NCBI RefSeq assembly: GCF_001747105.1
Contig: NZ_MDGQ01000005.1
Location: 2,418,001-2,482,000, forward strand
Length of the DNA: 64,000 bases
From: Roseivirga misakiensis
GTDB lineage: Bacteria > Bacteroidota > Bacteroidia > Cytophagales > Cyclobacteriaceae
Direction of reading: 5' to 3'
Both the position numbers and the translations under genes were made by a program. The notes under the pieces are model-generated. The model saw only the letters and a list, made by a program, of their open reading frames with translations. It made no database searches and had not been told where the DNA came from. Positions 45,406 to 53,676 of the stretch are shown piece after piece. Position 1 is the stretch's first letter. Every line of letters starts with the position of its first letter.

Positions 45406-46653
45406 TTATTGTTTGATTATTAATTTGTCCTTGTCTTCGTACCCTTCGTATGATGAAAATATAACTTTTTCTCCAGGTTGCAAGCCTTCTAGGACTTCAT
45501 AATGTCTTGGTGTTTGGTTTCCGATGCGGATTTGTCTCCTTGTTGCGAACTCTCCTGACTCGTCAACTACGAAGATCCAGTTACCGCCGGTAGTTTGGAA
45601 GAAGCTTCCTCTTGGGATTTGGATAGCGTTTTTCTCTTCGCTCAATTGTAGTCTAATAGAGATAGTTTGTCCCCTTCTTACCCCGGCAGGAACTTCACCG
45701 ACCATTTCTACTACAAATGTGCCATTGTTAATTTCCGGAAATTTCTTTCTGATCTCTAGCCCATATGTCGCTCCAGCAAAATCGTAAGTACCTCTTAGCC
45801 CTTCATAAACTCTTGGCAGATAATGCTGATCTACGTTGGCTTGAATTTTAAATCCTTTTAAATCATCTATCTGAGCGATAGTCATACCCTGACTGATGCT
45901 CTGACCTATCTCCGCATTTACCGTTGATAACAAACCATCAACAGGTGCAGTTACCCAAAGATCATCTAACTGACCAGCCACAATCTTTAAACTTTCTTGA
46001 GATGTAACTAGGCGTTGTTTGTTTTGATTTACTTGGTTTACAGAATTTAAAGAGTCAAACTCTTTGGTTTGTATAGTATTCACTCTTGTTGCAACAAGTC
46101 TATCATATGCTCTTTTAGAATTAAGAAATTCTTGTTCAGAAATAACTTTATCTTTCCAGAGCTGTTGATTCCGGGTATAAACATCTTTAGCCTGATCAAT
46201 ATCAAAATCGATCGCAATTACTTGGGCGTTTGATCTAAATAGTGATTGCTTAAGATTGTTGTTTGTGATTTCAATCTCATTTCTAAGTCGGTTTGTTTGA
46301 GTTTGTTGGCCTATGTAGTTCATTTCAAGACCACTATTCTCCAGTTTAAGGATAGTATCTCCTTTTTGAACTTCCACACCTCCTTCGAGAAACTTAACTT
46401 GAACGTTACCTCCTACTTTTGCATCAAGCCTATAAGTAGCTATCGGCTGTACATTACCTTCAATTGGAATATATTCTTGAAATGGGCCTTCAACCACGTC
46501 GGCCATACTGATTTTCTCAGCATCCACATTCAATTTTGCTGCGTTATCTGCAAATACAAATACTTTGAGTATTAAGAATAACATAGCACCACTACCAAGG
46601 ATGGTCGCGATTCTCTTAGTGGTCCAGATTTTCTTTTTGATTTTTTTGTCCAT
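45406..46653 (-). CDS. HlyD/MacA-type membrane fusion protein
   Basis: A 415-residue periplasmic adaptor from the ATG at 46653. The frame is open further up to a TTG (46716), but that would cover the -24/-12 element at 46692-46708, so it is rejected. A single helix (about 15-33) anchors it; a barrel-sandwich lipoyl part, a coiled coil (about 105-205, with repeated Gln/Asn) and beta-barrel parts follow, with LRLDAKVGGNVQVKFLEG-type lipoyl sequence (about 70-90). It links the inner-membrane ABC transporter to the TolC channel. It is the first gene of the three-gene operon and is predicted to be driven by sigma-54. Confidence 0.9.
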   Translation of the reverse strand: MDKKIKKKIWTTKRIATILGSGAMLFLILKVFVFADNAAKLNVDAEKISMADVVEGPFQEYIPIEGNVQPIATYRLDAKVGGNVQVKFLEGGVEVQKGDTILKLENSGLEMNYIGQQTQTNRLRNEIEITNNNLKQSLFRSNAQVIAIDFDIDQAKDVYTRNQQLWKDKVISEQEFLNSKRAYDRLVATRVNTIQTKEFDSLNSVNQVNQNKQRLVTSQESLKIVAGQLDDLWVTAPVDGLLSTVNAEIGQSISQGMTIAQIDDLKGFKIQANVDQHYLPRVYEGLRGTYDFAGATYGLEIRKKFPEINNGTFVVEMVGEVPAGVRRGQTISIRLQLSEEKNAIQIPRGSFFQTTGGNWIFVVDESGEFATRRQIRIGNQTPRHYEVLEGLQPGEKVIFSSYEGYEDKDKLIIKQ

Positions 46654-46691
46654 TGCTGTCGTTATAAATGTTTTCGATCCGGCCACCCATA

Positions 46692-46708
46692 GACAACAAG
46701 GGTGCCAC
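46692..46708 (-). promoter_or_regulatory. Sigma-54 (-24/-12) promoter of the HlyD-ABC-TolC operon
   Basis: On the minus strand GTGGCACCCTTGTTGTC matches the sigma-54 consensus TGGCAC-N5-TTGC with exact GG-to-G spacing; only the C of the -12 GC is replaced by T. The expected start is about 46681, giving a leader of about 28 nt to the ATG at 46653. A sigma-54 activator gene lies on the other strand about 550 nt away. Confidence 0.6.
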
Positions 46709-46842
46709 TTTTTCAAATAACTGATAAACAGGGTCTTATGAATTAATCTAGAACATTGGCAGAAGTGAAAGTGTACAATTATAACACAACAATTGATCGT
46801 AATCGAACACTTTTGAACAGTTGCTTATTCGAAGGAGGACAT

Positions 46843-46874
46843 AAAAAAAGGCTCAGTATGGTCAGTACCGAGCC
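46843..46874 (-). terminator. Minus-strand terminator-like hairpin in the intergenic region
   Basis: GGCTC/GAGCC with further inner pairs and one mismatch, followed on the minus strand by seven T residues. No minus-strand gene lies upstream of it up to the divergent regulator gene, so it would end a short untranslated transcript or block read-through into the sigma-54 promoter. Confidence 0.6.
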
Positions 46875-47092
46875 CAAAGGTCAAAAACTCAAAATATCTG
46901 AATTAACGTTTAAATTAATTCAAAACAACGCTTGCAATATATGTACTAAAATGTCTTTCGCAAAATCTTAGTTCCGTAAATGTTGGATTTTTTTTCAGAT
47001 GGCTGGCGAAACACATGTACATACTCATTTAATTAAAGTTCATCATGCAATAATTAATATTACCGAAAAGCGTTACCTCGGACTACATATTT

Positions 47093-47110
47093 CCATAGTG
47101 CATACTATGG
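47093..47110. promoter_or_regulatory. 18-bp dyad, candidate activator-binding site
   Basis: CCATAGT and ACTATGG form a perfect 7-bp dyad around 4 bases. It lies about 95 nt upstream of the -24 element of the regulator gene, a normal distance for the enhancer site of an NtrC-type activator. It is followed by an A-rich tract, which makes a terminator reading less likely on the plus strand. Confidence 0.45.
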
Positions 47111-47204
47111 TTAAAAAGAGGAAGCTGTTCATATTCGTCCAACTTATGTAACATAATCGGACACAGAAACTGATAAAAACTATATATTACACCATTACGC
47201 TGCA

Positions 47205-47221
47205 TTGGCACTATTTAAGCT
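47205..47221 (+). promoter_or_regulatory. Sigma-54 (-24/-12) promoter of the response-regulator gene
   Basis: TTGGCACTATTTAAGCT has the -24 GG and -12 GC with the exact 10-nt spacing and the TTGGCAC core of the sigma-54 consensus. The start would be about 47232, about 21 nt before the GTG at 47254. This suggests that the activator controls its own gene. Confidence 0.68.
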
Positions 47222-47253
47222 CTAGCAGCAGCATTCTAAAAACTAATGATACT

Positions 47254-48630
47254 GTGGAAAAAGAATTAGGTAAGATTTTAATCATCGATGATGACGAGGA
47301 TGTATTAATTGCGGCTAAGCTCTTATTGAAGAAGCACGCTAAAGAGGTTATCATTGAAAAGAACCCCAAGAAGATTCCTTTCTTAATGAATAATGGCACT
47401 TACGATGTCATTCTTCTCGACATGAACTTCAGTAAGGACATTACCAGTGGTAAGGAGGGTTTTTATTGGTTAGAACAAATCCTAGACGCCGATCCACAAG
47501 CAGTAGTCATTCTTATCACGGCCTTTGGTGATGTAGAAATGGCCGTAAAAGCGCTGAAAGAAGGTGCTACTGATTTTGTGCTAAAACCTTGGCAAAATGA
47601 GAAATTAATCGGTACGCTGTCTGCGGCCATTAAACTAAAACAGTCATACAAAGAGGTTAACAAGCTAAAAAGTGCTAAAAAGCAGCTTGAAGATGATATA
47701 AATAAGCCATTTAAAGATATCCTGGGAGAAAGTCCTGCGATGAAAAATGTCTTTAGCATCATAGACAAAGTCGCAGGTACCGATGCCAACGTATTAATTC
47801 TTGGTGAAAATGGTACAGGTAAAGAACTAGTAGCCCGCGCTATTCATCAAAGATCTTTAAGGAAAGAGAATGTCTTTGTGGGCGTGGATATGGGTGCGAT
47901 TACAGAAACTCTTTTTGAAAGTGAGCTCTTTGGCCACAAAAAGGGAGCCTTTACGGATGCCAAAGAAGATCGAGCCGGACGGTTTGAAGTAGCTACTGGC
48001 GGATCACTTTTCTTAGACGAGATTGGCAACTTGGGCATGCCACTCCAATCAAAATTACTTTCAGTACTTCAGCAAAGACAGGTCACAAGAATCGGTTCTA
48101 ACAAATCCGTAGATATAGATATCAGACTGATATGTGCCACAAACATGCCTGTTTACGATATGGTTGCTGAAAATACATTCAGACAAGACCTGCTATATAG
48201 GATCAACACGGTGGAATTACATTTGCCTCCACTGAGGGAAAGACAGGATGACGTAAACCTCCTAGCGGAGCACTTTGTGAAAGTTTACTGTGAAAAGTAT
48301 AGAAAGCCACCAAAGAAAATAGCCGCTTCTACTTTGAAGAAAATGGCCAAATATCCATGGCCAGGTAATATTCGTGAATTACAGCACGCCATTGAGCGGG
48401 CTATTATCATGAGTGAAGGAAATATTCTAATGCCAGATGATTTCTTCTTCTTGGTACAGAAAACAGATGGAAATACAGAAGCCAGTGACAACCTGAATTT
48501 GGATGATGTAGAGAAAAATGTGATTCTAAAAGCAGTAAATAAACACTCCGGAAACATTTCAAAAGCCGCGAAAGAATTGGGTCTCACACGAGCCTCTCTT
48601 TACAGAAGATTAGAAAAGCATGGGCTTTAA
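47254..48630 (+). CDS. Sigma-54-dependent response regulator (NtrC family)
   Basis: A 458-residue activator starting at GTG (47254). Receiver domain (about 1-125) with Asp56 in VILLDMNFS; AAA+ domain (about 155-390) with Walker A GENGTGKE (184-191), the sigma-54 contact loop GAFTDA (231-236, where most families have GAFTGA), and LFLDEIGNL; a Fis-type helix-turn-helix at the end (SGNISKAAKELGLTRASLYRR). The GAFTDA variant is, from memory, common in Bacteroidota. A kinase gene follows with an 11-nt overlap. It probably activates the facing exporter operon and itself. Confidence 0.95.
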   Translation: MEKELGKILIIDDDEDVLIAAKLLLKKHAKEVIIEKNPKKIPFLMNNGTYDVILLDMNFSKDITSGKEGFYWLEQILDADPQAVVILITAFGDVEMAVKALKEGATDFVLKPWQNEKLIGTLSAAIKLKQSYKEVNKLKSAKKQLEDDINKPFKDILGESPAMKNVFSIIDKVAGTDANVLILGENGTGKELVARAIHQRSLRKENVFVGVDMGAITETLFESELFGHKKGAFTDAKEDRAGRFEVATGGSLFLDEIGNLGMPLQSKLLSVLQQRQVTRIGSNKSVDIDIRLICATNMPVYDMVAENTFRQDLLYRINTVELHLPPLRERQDDVNLLAEHFVKVYCEKYRKPPKKIAASTLKKMAKYPWPGNIRELQHAIERAIIMSEGNILMPDDFFFLVQKTDGNTEASDNLNLDDVEKNVILKAVNKHSGNISKAAKELGLTRASLYRRLEKHGL

Positions 48631-49969
48631 AAACTTACGCTTACTTCTAATAGGAAGGTTAATCTTACTCATTGGTTCTATTTTGTTACTGGGCTATGTC
48701 TTTTACCAAGCTCCTAACAATGTAAACCTCACCTTCGTGATAATTCTGATTATCATTCAAATTGTCTTACTAGTTAGATCGATCGACAAGACGAATAGAG
48801 AAATATCTGGGTTTTTAAGTTCTATCAAATACGATGACTTCACGACCACCTACCCTACTCATGGAAGAGGTAAATCAATGAATGAGCTTTACGCAGAGTT
48901 CAACAATGTCATCAAAAAGTTTCGTGAAATCCGTGCCGATAAAGAGGCTAACTATCATTACTTCAGAACAATTGTACAACACGTAGGCATTGGACTAATC
49001 ACATTCAATAAACTAGGAGATGTTCAGATCATAAATAGCTCTGCCAAAAAACTCATAGGGGTTGAATCCTTAAACAACATTTTTGAACTCAGTAAAGTGA
49101 GCGCCAAGCTTGTGGAGTCATTGGTGAAATTAAAAACTGGTGGTAGCGCATTGATAGAGCTGACGAATGAGGGTACTCGAACTCAGCTATCGGTTTACGT
49201 GATTGAACTCGTTTTGAGAGGAGAAGAATTTAAACTTGTTTCCGTTCAAAATATTCAAAGCGAACTGGAAGAAAAAGAAATGGAGGCATGGCAAAACTTG
49301 ATTCGAGTGCTTACCCATGAAATCATGAATTCTGTTACTCCCCTTTCATCCTTGGCCGCCACAGTTGAAACTAATTTGGTTGATAACATAGAAGATGATG
49401 TTCCGATAGAAAAAGACGAGTTGGAAGACATTTACTTGGCAGTTCAAACAATCAAAAGGCGAAGCGAAGGGTTGATCAGGTTTGTATCGGACTTTAGAAA
49501 TCTAACAAGAATTCCTGAGCCGAAACTTCATGAAATAGAAGTCAAAAAAGTTCTTGATCACGTTAGCTTATTGCTAAAGCTTGAGATTGAAAATAAGAAT
49601 ATCGATTACATCGTGAACATAGCGCCAATTGGGCTAATGTTCAATGTAGACAAAGAATTATTAGATCAGGTATTAATTAACTTATTGCAAAATGCTATCC
49701 ATGCACTGGATGAAAATGATGGCGAAAAAGCGCTAATCGTCAACGCCTTTATCAACGAATACGGCAGACCGACACTTACAATTAGAGATAACGGTGTGGG
49801 AATAGACGAAGAAGCTCTAGGCAAAATATTCATCCCGTTTTTTACGACGAAAAAACAAGGTTCGGGAATCGGGCTTAGTTTATCGAAACAAATTATGCGT
49901 AAACATGGTGGATCGATCACTGTAAAGTCGGTAATGAACGAAGGCACAGAATTTACTTTAACGTTTTAA
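48620..49969 (+). CDS. Sensor histidine kinase, partner of the sigma-54 regulator
   Basis: A 449-residue kinase. Two membrane helices at the start (about 9-28 and 33-50) leave almost no periplasmic loop, so the signal is probably sensed in or at the membrane. A linker and PAS-like domain (about 110-210) follow; the histidine box is LTHEIMNSVTPLSSL with phospho-His233; the ATPase domain has NLLQNAIHAL, DNGVGID and GSGIGLSLSKQ. It overlaps the regulator gene by 11 nt. Likely signal: envelope or export stress (inference from the neighbouring exporter). Confidence 0.93.
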   Translation: MGFKNLRLLLIGRLILLIGSILLLGYVFYQAPNNVNLTFVIILIIIQIVLLVRSIDKTNREISGFLSSIKYDDFTTTYPTHGRGKSMNELYAEFNNVIKKFREIRADKEANYHYFRTIVQHVGIGLITFNKLGDVQIINSSAKKLIGVESLNNIFELSKVSAKLVESLVKLKTGGSALIELTNEGTRTQLSVYVIELVLRGEEFKLVSVQNIQSELEEKEMEAWQNLIRVLTHEIMNSVTPLSSLAATVETNLVDNIEDDVPIEKDELEDIYLAVQTIKRRSEGLIRFVSDFRNLTRIPEPKLHEIEVKKVLDHVSLLLKLEIENKNIDYIVNIAPIGLMFNVDKELLDQVLINLLQNAIHALDENDGEKALIVNAFINEYGRPTLTIRDNGVGIDEEALGKIFIPFFTTKKQGSGIGLSLSKQIMRKHGGSITVKSVMNEGTEFTLTF

Positions 49970-50021
49970 TATCTTTCAGGAATCATTTATCTTCCCAAAT
50001 ACATTCATTCAATAACTCATA

Positions 50022-50261
50022 ATGAGCAACACCCTTGACCGCGTCATCCAAATCCTTGTAGAAAAAATAGGAATAGCCCCGACTGAGGCTACAACTGACG
50101 CCAACTTCATAAAAGACTTAGGAATAGATTCCCTTGACTACGCGGAAATTGTCATGGAGTTTGAACAATCATTCAATATTAGAATCCCAGATAGCGATGC
50201 TGAAAGGCTACAGACTGTCGGACAGGCTGTGGAATATATTGATGAGAAAATTAGCGCTTAA
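50022..50261 (+). CDS. Acyl carrier protein (orphan)
   Basis: A 79-residue acidic carrier protein with the phosphopantetheine site DLGIDSLDYAE (Ser37). Housekeeping AcpP in this phylum has DLGADSLDTVE, so this is probably a second, specialised carrier. No fabF or other fatty-acid gene is beside it; the neighbours are a histidine kinase gene and a divergent DUF429 gene. It may serve a separate acyl or peptide pathway, but no partner enzyme is visible in the window. Confidence 0.85.
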   Translation: MSNTLDRVIQILVEKIGIAPTEATTDANFIKDLGIDSLDYAEIVMEFEQSFNIRIPDSDAERLQTVGQAVEYIDEKISA

Positions 50262-50274
50262 GCTTACAGAAGGT

Positions 50275-50865
50275 TCAATAATATATTAACCCCTCTTGTG
50301 GGTTACCAGTACTACACTCCCCAGATGTACCAATACGCTTGGCCGCATAAAGAGCCAATAAACTGTCAAAATCATGACTAGTTTCAATTTCTAATGCGGG
50401 TGCCAATACCAAACCAAGCTTTTCCATAACCATCATCATCTGGAGGTAATCTGGTTTTTTGCTTTTATAACCGTATGTCTTAAGCGCTAAGTTAAAGGCT
50501 ACCCTTGCCGGATAAACCTCATACACTTTGAGCCCATCTGTTTCTAGCTCATTTTTCAATTTCATAGCCCTTGCTGTAAGACCGCCAAGAAACATTGGAG
50601 ACATAGCTTTTAATTCTTTGTCACACGACCTGTAGAAATAGTCATTACAATCCACAATCTTATTATAGATACCGGGCAATGAAAGTGGCGCATCAAGCCC
50701 GATTACTCTCAATTGGTGTTCAACTACAAAATCTCGAATCATTTTGTCCGCATCCTCACCTTTTTTGGACCTTAAAAGCTGAATAAAATCACCCTCCTCG
50801 TAAGCAATTACCGTTGTACCAGCCAGCTTACTACCATAATCAATCCCTACTTTCTCCTTAACCAT
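50275..50865 (-). CDS. DUF429 family protein
   Basis: A 196-residue protein of the DUF429 family (predicted RNase H-like nuclease fold). The N-terminus KVGIDYGSKLAGTTVIAY (about residues 5-22) gives the first acidic/glycine motif, RVIGLDAPLSLP (about 53-64) the second, and VYPARVAFNLALK (about 117-129) a further conserved site; the exact role of the family is unknown. Convergent with the ACP gene and divergent from the TlpA-like gene, so probably expressed alone. Confidence 0.8.
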   Translation of the reverse strand: MVKEKVGIDYGSKLAGTTVIAYEEGDFIQLLRSKKGEDADKMIRDFVVEHQLRVIGLDAPLSLPGIYNKIVDCNDYFYRSCDKELKAMSPMFLGGLTARAMKLKNELETDGLKVYEVYPARVAFNLALKTYGYKSKKPDYLQMMMVMEKLGLVLAPALEIETSHDFDSLLALYAAKRIGTSGECSTGNPQEGLIYY

Positions 50866-50908
50866 TAGTTACTCTACTATATTTATAGTAGATTTCAAAA
50901 AAAGCAGA

Positions 50909-52492
50909 ATGAAACACACGTCAATAACCTTTTTATTCATCTCCTTATGCATTATGGGTTGTAACAAGCAACCCGTCGAAGAGGTTTTCAAAACAACCAA
51001 AACTTCTCCAGATCAGATCGTTTTGATCTTTAATGACCCTGTCCAAAATGGATTCTTCACTTTCTCCAACGGAAGCTCGGCAGGCAGAACACGCAACGGC
51101 GATGAAATACAGTACATTGACGATCAATACATCTATAGAAAGCTTAAAATAGATTTTTCCAAAAAGTCAGATACCGTCGTTTTAAAATCTAAAAGAGATT
51201 GGGTGGAAGTTACCCTTATGTACAAAGGGGTGGACGATCTGACCTACATTTTCAAAAATGGTGATACAACTGTATTCAACTATGACGGGGTTAAACCAAT
51301 AGCTAGGCTTATTAACCGTGAGGAAGCTTATAACACGACTAACTTCTCGCTTTACTTGAGAGATTCTATAGCTACAAATGACTATTTAAGCAGCGATATT
51401 ATCAGACTACCCATGCTACTTTGGGATCAGTATGATTCTATTTCAGATTTTAAGGCAAGAGATGAAGCGATCGTAGCCGATGCATCCAGAACTTTTAAAA
51501 GTGATATTCAGCAAGAAGTCGATCGGCTAGATAAACTTTTTCAGAATGATCAGATGGATGAGCAACAATACAAAATGCACATGCGATCACTTCATGCAAG
51601 GCTTATCACTCTAAAGAATGCACTTACCTTTTTACCCGAAGACTCCAAATCTTCATTGGTCAACTCAGTCGTTAAGCAACTTGAAAGTAAATCTCCTGAA
51701 TTAATGAGCCGGGCCGATTCTCTATTATACTTGATGAATTACTCAGGCAGCCTGTCCAATAGTATTGTCACTGCTTATCGTAACACCGTTCCAATGATTT
51801 CACAACAAACCAGTGGTGGTGGGGGTAGCACTAGAGACTATCGTCAACTTTATGATTCATTGAGGATCAGAACCGACCTGACTGATGTTGAGAAGAAATT
51901 ACTTCAATACAATAATTTGAAATCTATCTTATCTCAAACTACTTTCTTTAGCATCGCATCGCGATTAAAGTATCTCACTCGGTTCAGAAATGATTTCCAA
52001 GATACAATTCTGGTAAATGATTTAATGAAGCAATTTCAGATTGAGTTTCGCATAGATGACGAGATTCAGGTAGAATCTCTAGAGGGACAAAAAAGCACCC
52101 TGAAAGATTTAATTGCCTCTTATAATGGCGAAGCAGTATATGTTGATTTTTGGGCAAGTTGGTGTGCTCCCTGCATTCGAGAAATGCCAGCATCTAAAAG
52201 GATGACTGAAACCTACGCAAATGATGACATCACTTTCATCTATCTTTCCACGGACAGGCGTGCCGCTGATTGGAAGAAATCGATCGATAAAAACAATTTA
52301 AAATCAGGCCTACATTACAGAATAACTAACGCAAATACCTCTCAAGGATTGGAAGATTTAAACATCCCATTTATCCCACGATATATGATTTACAACCAAG
52401 CAGGTGAACTTGTCAATAATGATGCCCCAAGGCCTAGTGAGACCGATTTATTGACGTCAGAATTCCAAAAGTATCTAAGCTCAAAAAATTAA
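50909..52492 (+). CDS. TlpA-like thioredoxin-fold lipoprotein
   Basis: A 527-residue exported protein. The lipobox MGCN (Cys about residue 18) predicts a lipid anchor. A large N-terminal part (about 30-390) with a beta-rich start and a helical middle precedes a C-terminal thioredoxin-like domain (about 395-520) with the redox motif WASWCAPC (about 414-421). TlpA/ResA-type proteins reduce disulfides or help cytochrome maturation in the periplasm. The helical region before the domain is of the kind that regularly precedes thioredoxin folds in Bacteroidota (DUF4369-type architectures), but I cannot assign it firmly. It lies 48 nt before the methionine sulfoxide reductase gene. Confidence 0.85.
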   Translation: MKHTSITFLFISLCIMGCNKQPVEEVFKTTKTSPDQIVLIFNDPVQNGFFTFSNGSSAGRTRNGDEIQYIDDQYIYRKLKIDFSKKSDTVVLKSKRDWVEVTLMYKGVDDLTYIFKNGDTTVFNYDGVKPIARLINREEAYNTTNFSLYLRDSIATNDYLSSDIIRLPMLLWDQYDSISDFKARDEAIVADASRTFKSDIQQEVDRLDKLFQNDQMDEQQYKMHMRSLHARLITLKNALTFLPEDSKSSLVNSVVKQLESKSPELMSRADSLLYLMNYSGSLSNSIVTAYRNTVPMISQQTSGGGGSTRDYRQLYDSLRIRTDLTDVEKKLLQYNNLKSILSQTTFFSIASRLKYLTRFRNDFQDTILVNDLMKQFQIEFRIDDEIQVESLEGQKSTLKDLIASYNGEAVYVDFWASWCAPCIREMPASKRMTETYANDDITFIYLSTDRRAADWKKSIDKNNLKSGLHYRITNANTSQGLEDLNIPFIPRYMIYNQAGELVNNDAPRPSETDLLTSEFQKYLSSKN

Positions 52493-52540
52493 ACTTTTGC
52501 GACTTATCTTTTGTTGAAGAAATTCAAAGAAAGGATAATT

Positions 52541-53521
52541 ATGCTCACGTGGATTGATGTGATCAAATTTGCCAATAATGGCAACCCGACTCCAGACAAA
52601 AGAGTCGAAAAAACTGCGGAAGAATGGAGAGAGATTCTTACCCCAGAACAATTTCAAATTGCAAGACTTAAAGGCACAGAAAGAGCAGGAACTGGTGAAT
52701 TTTGTGAACGCCACGAGCCAGGACTTTATGGCTGTGTTTGTTGTGGCACCCCCCTATTCGATTCAAGGGTAAAATTTGAATCAGGCACGGGATGGCCAAG
52801 TTTTGCCCAACCCGTAAAGGAAAATGCAATTGGCTATATAAAGGACACTAGCTATGGCATGACACGCGTTGAAGTCGTCTGTAACACTTGCGATGCTCAC
52901 CAAGGCCATGTATTTCCTGACGGACCCGAACCTAGTGGATTGAGGTACTGTATTAATTCAGCTTCAATGCAACTATTGGAAGATGACAATAAGGAAACCA
53001 CCGCTGTTATTGGTGGCGGGTGTTTTTGGTGTACTGAGGCTGTTTTTCAACGGGTAAAGGGAGTGAGTCACGTGGAGTCTGGCTATTCTGGCGGAGCGAT
53101 CAAAAATCCAACCTACAGAGAAATATGTACAGGTAGAACAGGGCATGCAGAGGTGATTAAAATTACCTACAACCCAGAAGAGCTTCCATATGCGGATTTG
53201 TTAAGAATATTCTTTTCAACGCATGACCCGACCACTCTGAACCGACAAGGTTATGATCAAGGAACACAGTATCGTTCAGTTATTTACTTTCAAGATGAGG
53301 AAGAGCAGCGTATTGCGACAGAAGTCATGGAAGAAATGGCAGATTATTTTGACGACAAAATAGTAACCGAATTAAGCCCTTTAGGTGCTTATTATCCTGC
53401 TGGCGAAGACCACCAGAATTACTATAATGAGCATAGAAGTCAAGGCTATTGCACGGTAATTATTGACCCAAAAATTCAAAAATTAAGAGCCATGTTTTCC
53501 AGCAGATTGAAACCTGAGTAA
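52541..53521 (+). CDS. msrAB: Fused peptide methionine sulfoxide reductase MsrB-MsrA
   Basis: A 326-residue bifunctional enzyme from the ATG at 52541, which has AGGA at a good distance; TTG starts ten residues upstream are less likely. MsrB comes first with zinc ligands CVCC and CNTC (about residues 65-68 and 112-115) and catalytic Cys137 in RYCINSAS. MsrA follows with catalytic Cys161 in GGGCFWC. Together they reduce both S and R epimers of methionine sulfoxide. No signal peptide is visible, so cytoplasmic. The MsrB-first order is the reverse of the neisserial PilB fusion. A terminator follows. Confidence 0.95.
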   Translation: MLTWIDVIKFANNGNPTPDKRVEKTAEEWREILTPEQFQIARLKGTERAGTGEFCERHEPGLYGCVCCGTPLFDSRVKFESGTGWPSFAQPVKENAIGYIKDTSYGMTRVEVVCNTCDAHQGHVFPDGPEPSGLRYCINSASMQLLEDDNKETTAVIGGGCFWCTEAVFQRVKGVSHVESGYSGGAIKNPTYREICTGRTGHAEVIKITYNPEELPYADLLRIFFSTHDPTTLNRQGYDQGTQYRSVIYFQDEEEQRIATEVMEEMADYFDDKIVTELSPLGAYYPAGEDHQNYYNEHRSQGYCTVIIDPKIQKLRAMFSSRLKPE

Positions 53522-53542
53522 GCTCACTTATTAAGAAAAAGA

Positions 53543-53575
53543 AAAGGCTCCGCTCAAATTGAGTTCGGAGCCTTT
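53543..53575. terminator. Terminator between msrAB and pbpC
   Basis: AAAGGCTCCG and CGGAGCCTTT form a 10-bp stem, and the inner CTCAA/TTGAG extends it. A-rich and T-rich flanks on either side allow termination of both convergent genes. Confidence 0.8.
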
Positions 53576-53676
53576 CTATTTAATCTAATCAACTTTCACG
53601 ATTGTATGAGCTGGTTAACCTTTGAGCTCTAATTCCTTAGACAGTGTAGCCTTCCCAAAAGTTGGATTGCTTTTCA

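Larger units (their letters stand above)
46709..47204. other. Long regulatory intergenic region between the exporter operon and the sigma-54 regulator gene
   Basis: About 500 bases without a convincing gene; a 71-codon open frame at 46756-46971 has no start signal or family. The region holds a minus-strand terminator-like hairpin (46843-46874) and an 18-bp dyad (47093-47110). It is flanked by predicted sigma-54 promoters on both sides, so upstream activator sites and possibly a small RNA are expected here. Confidence 0.6.

Noticed and set aside
46757-46773. TTGGCAG on the plus strand as another sigma-54 site
   Set aside because: No GC at the -12 position with the required spacing and no gene downstream.
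46756-46971. 71-codon plus-strand frame in the regulatory gap
   Set aside because: TTG start, no recognisable domain or signal, and it contains the minus-strand hairpin; composition is like non-coding sequence.
47941-47958. GAFTDA instead of GAFTGA as a sign of an inactive sigma-54 activator
   Set aside because: From memory this variant is common among Bacteroidota NtrC-type regulators, and Walker A, Walker B and the receiver Asp are intact.
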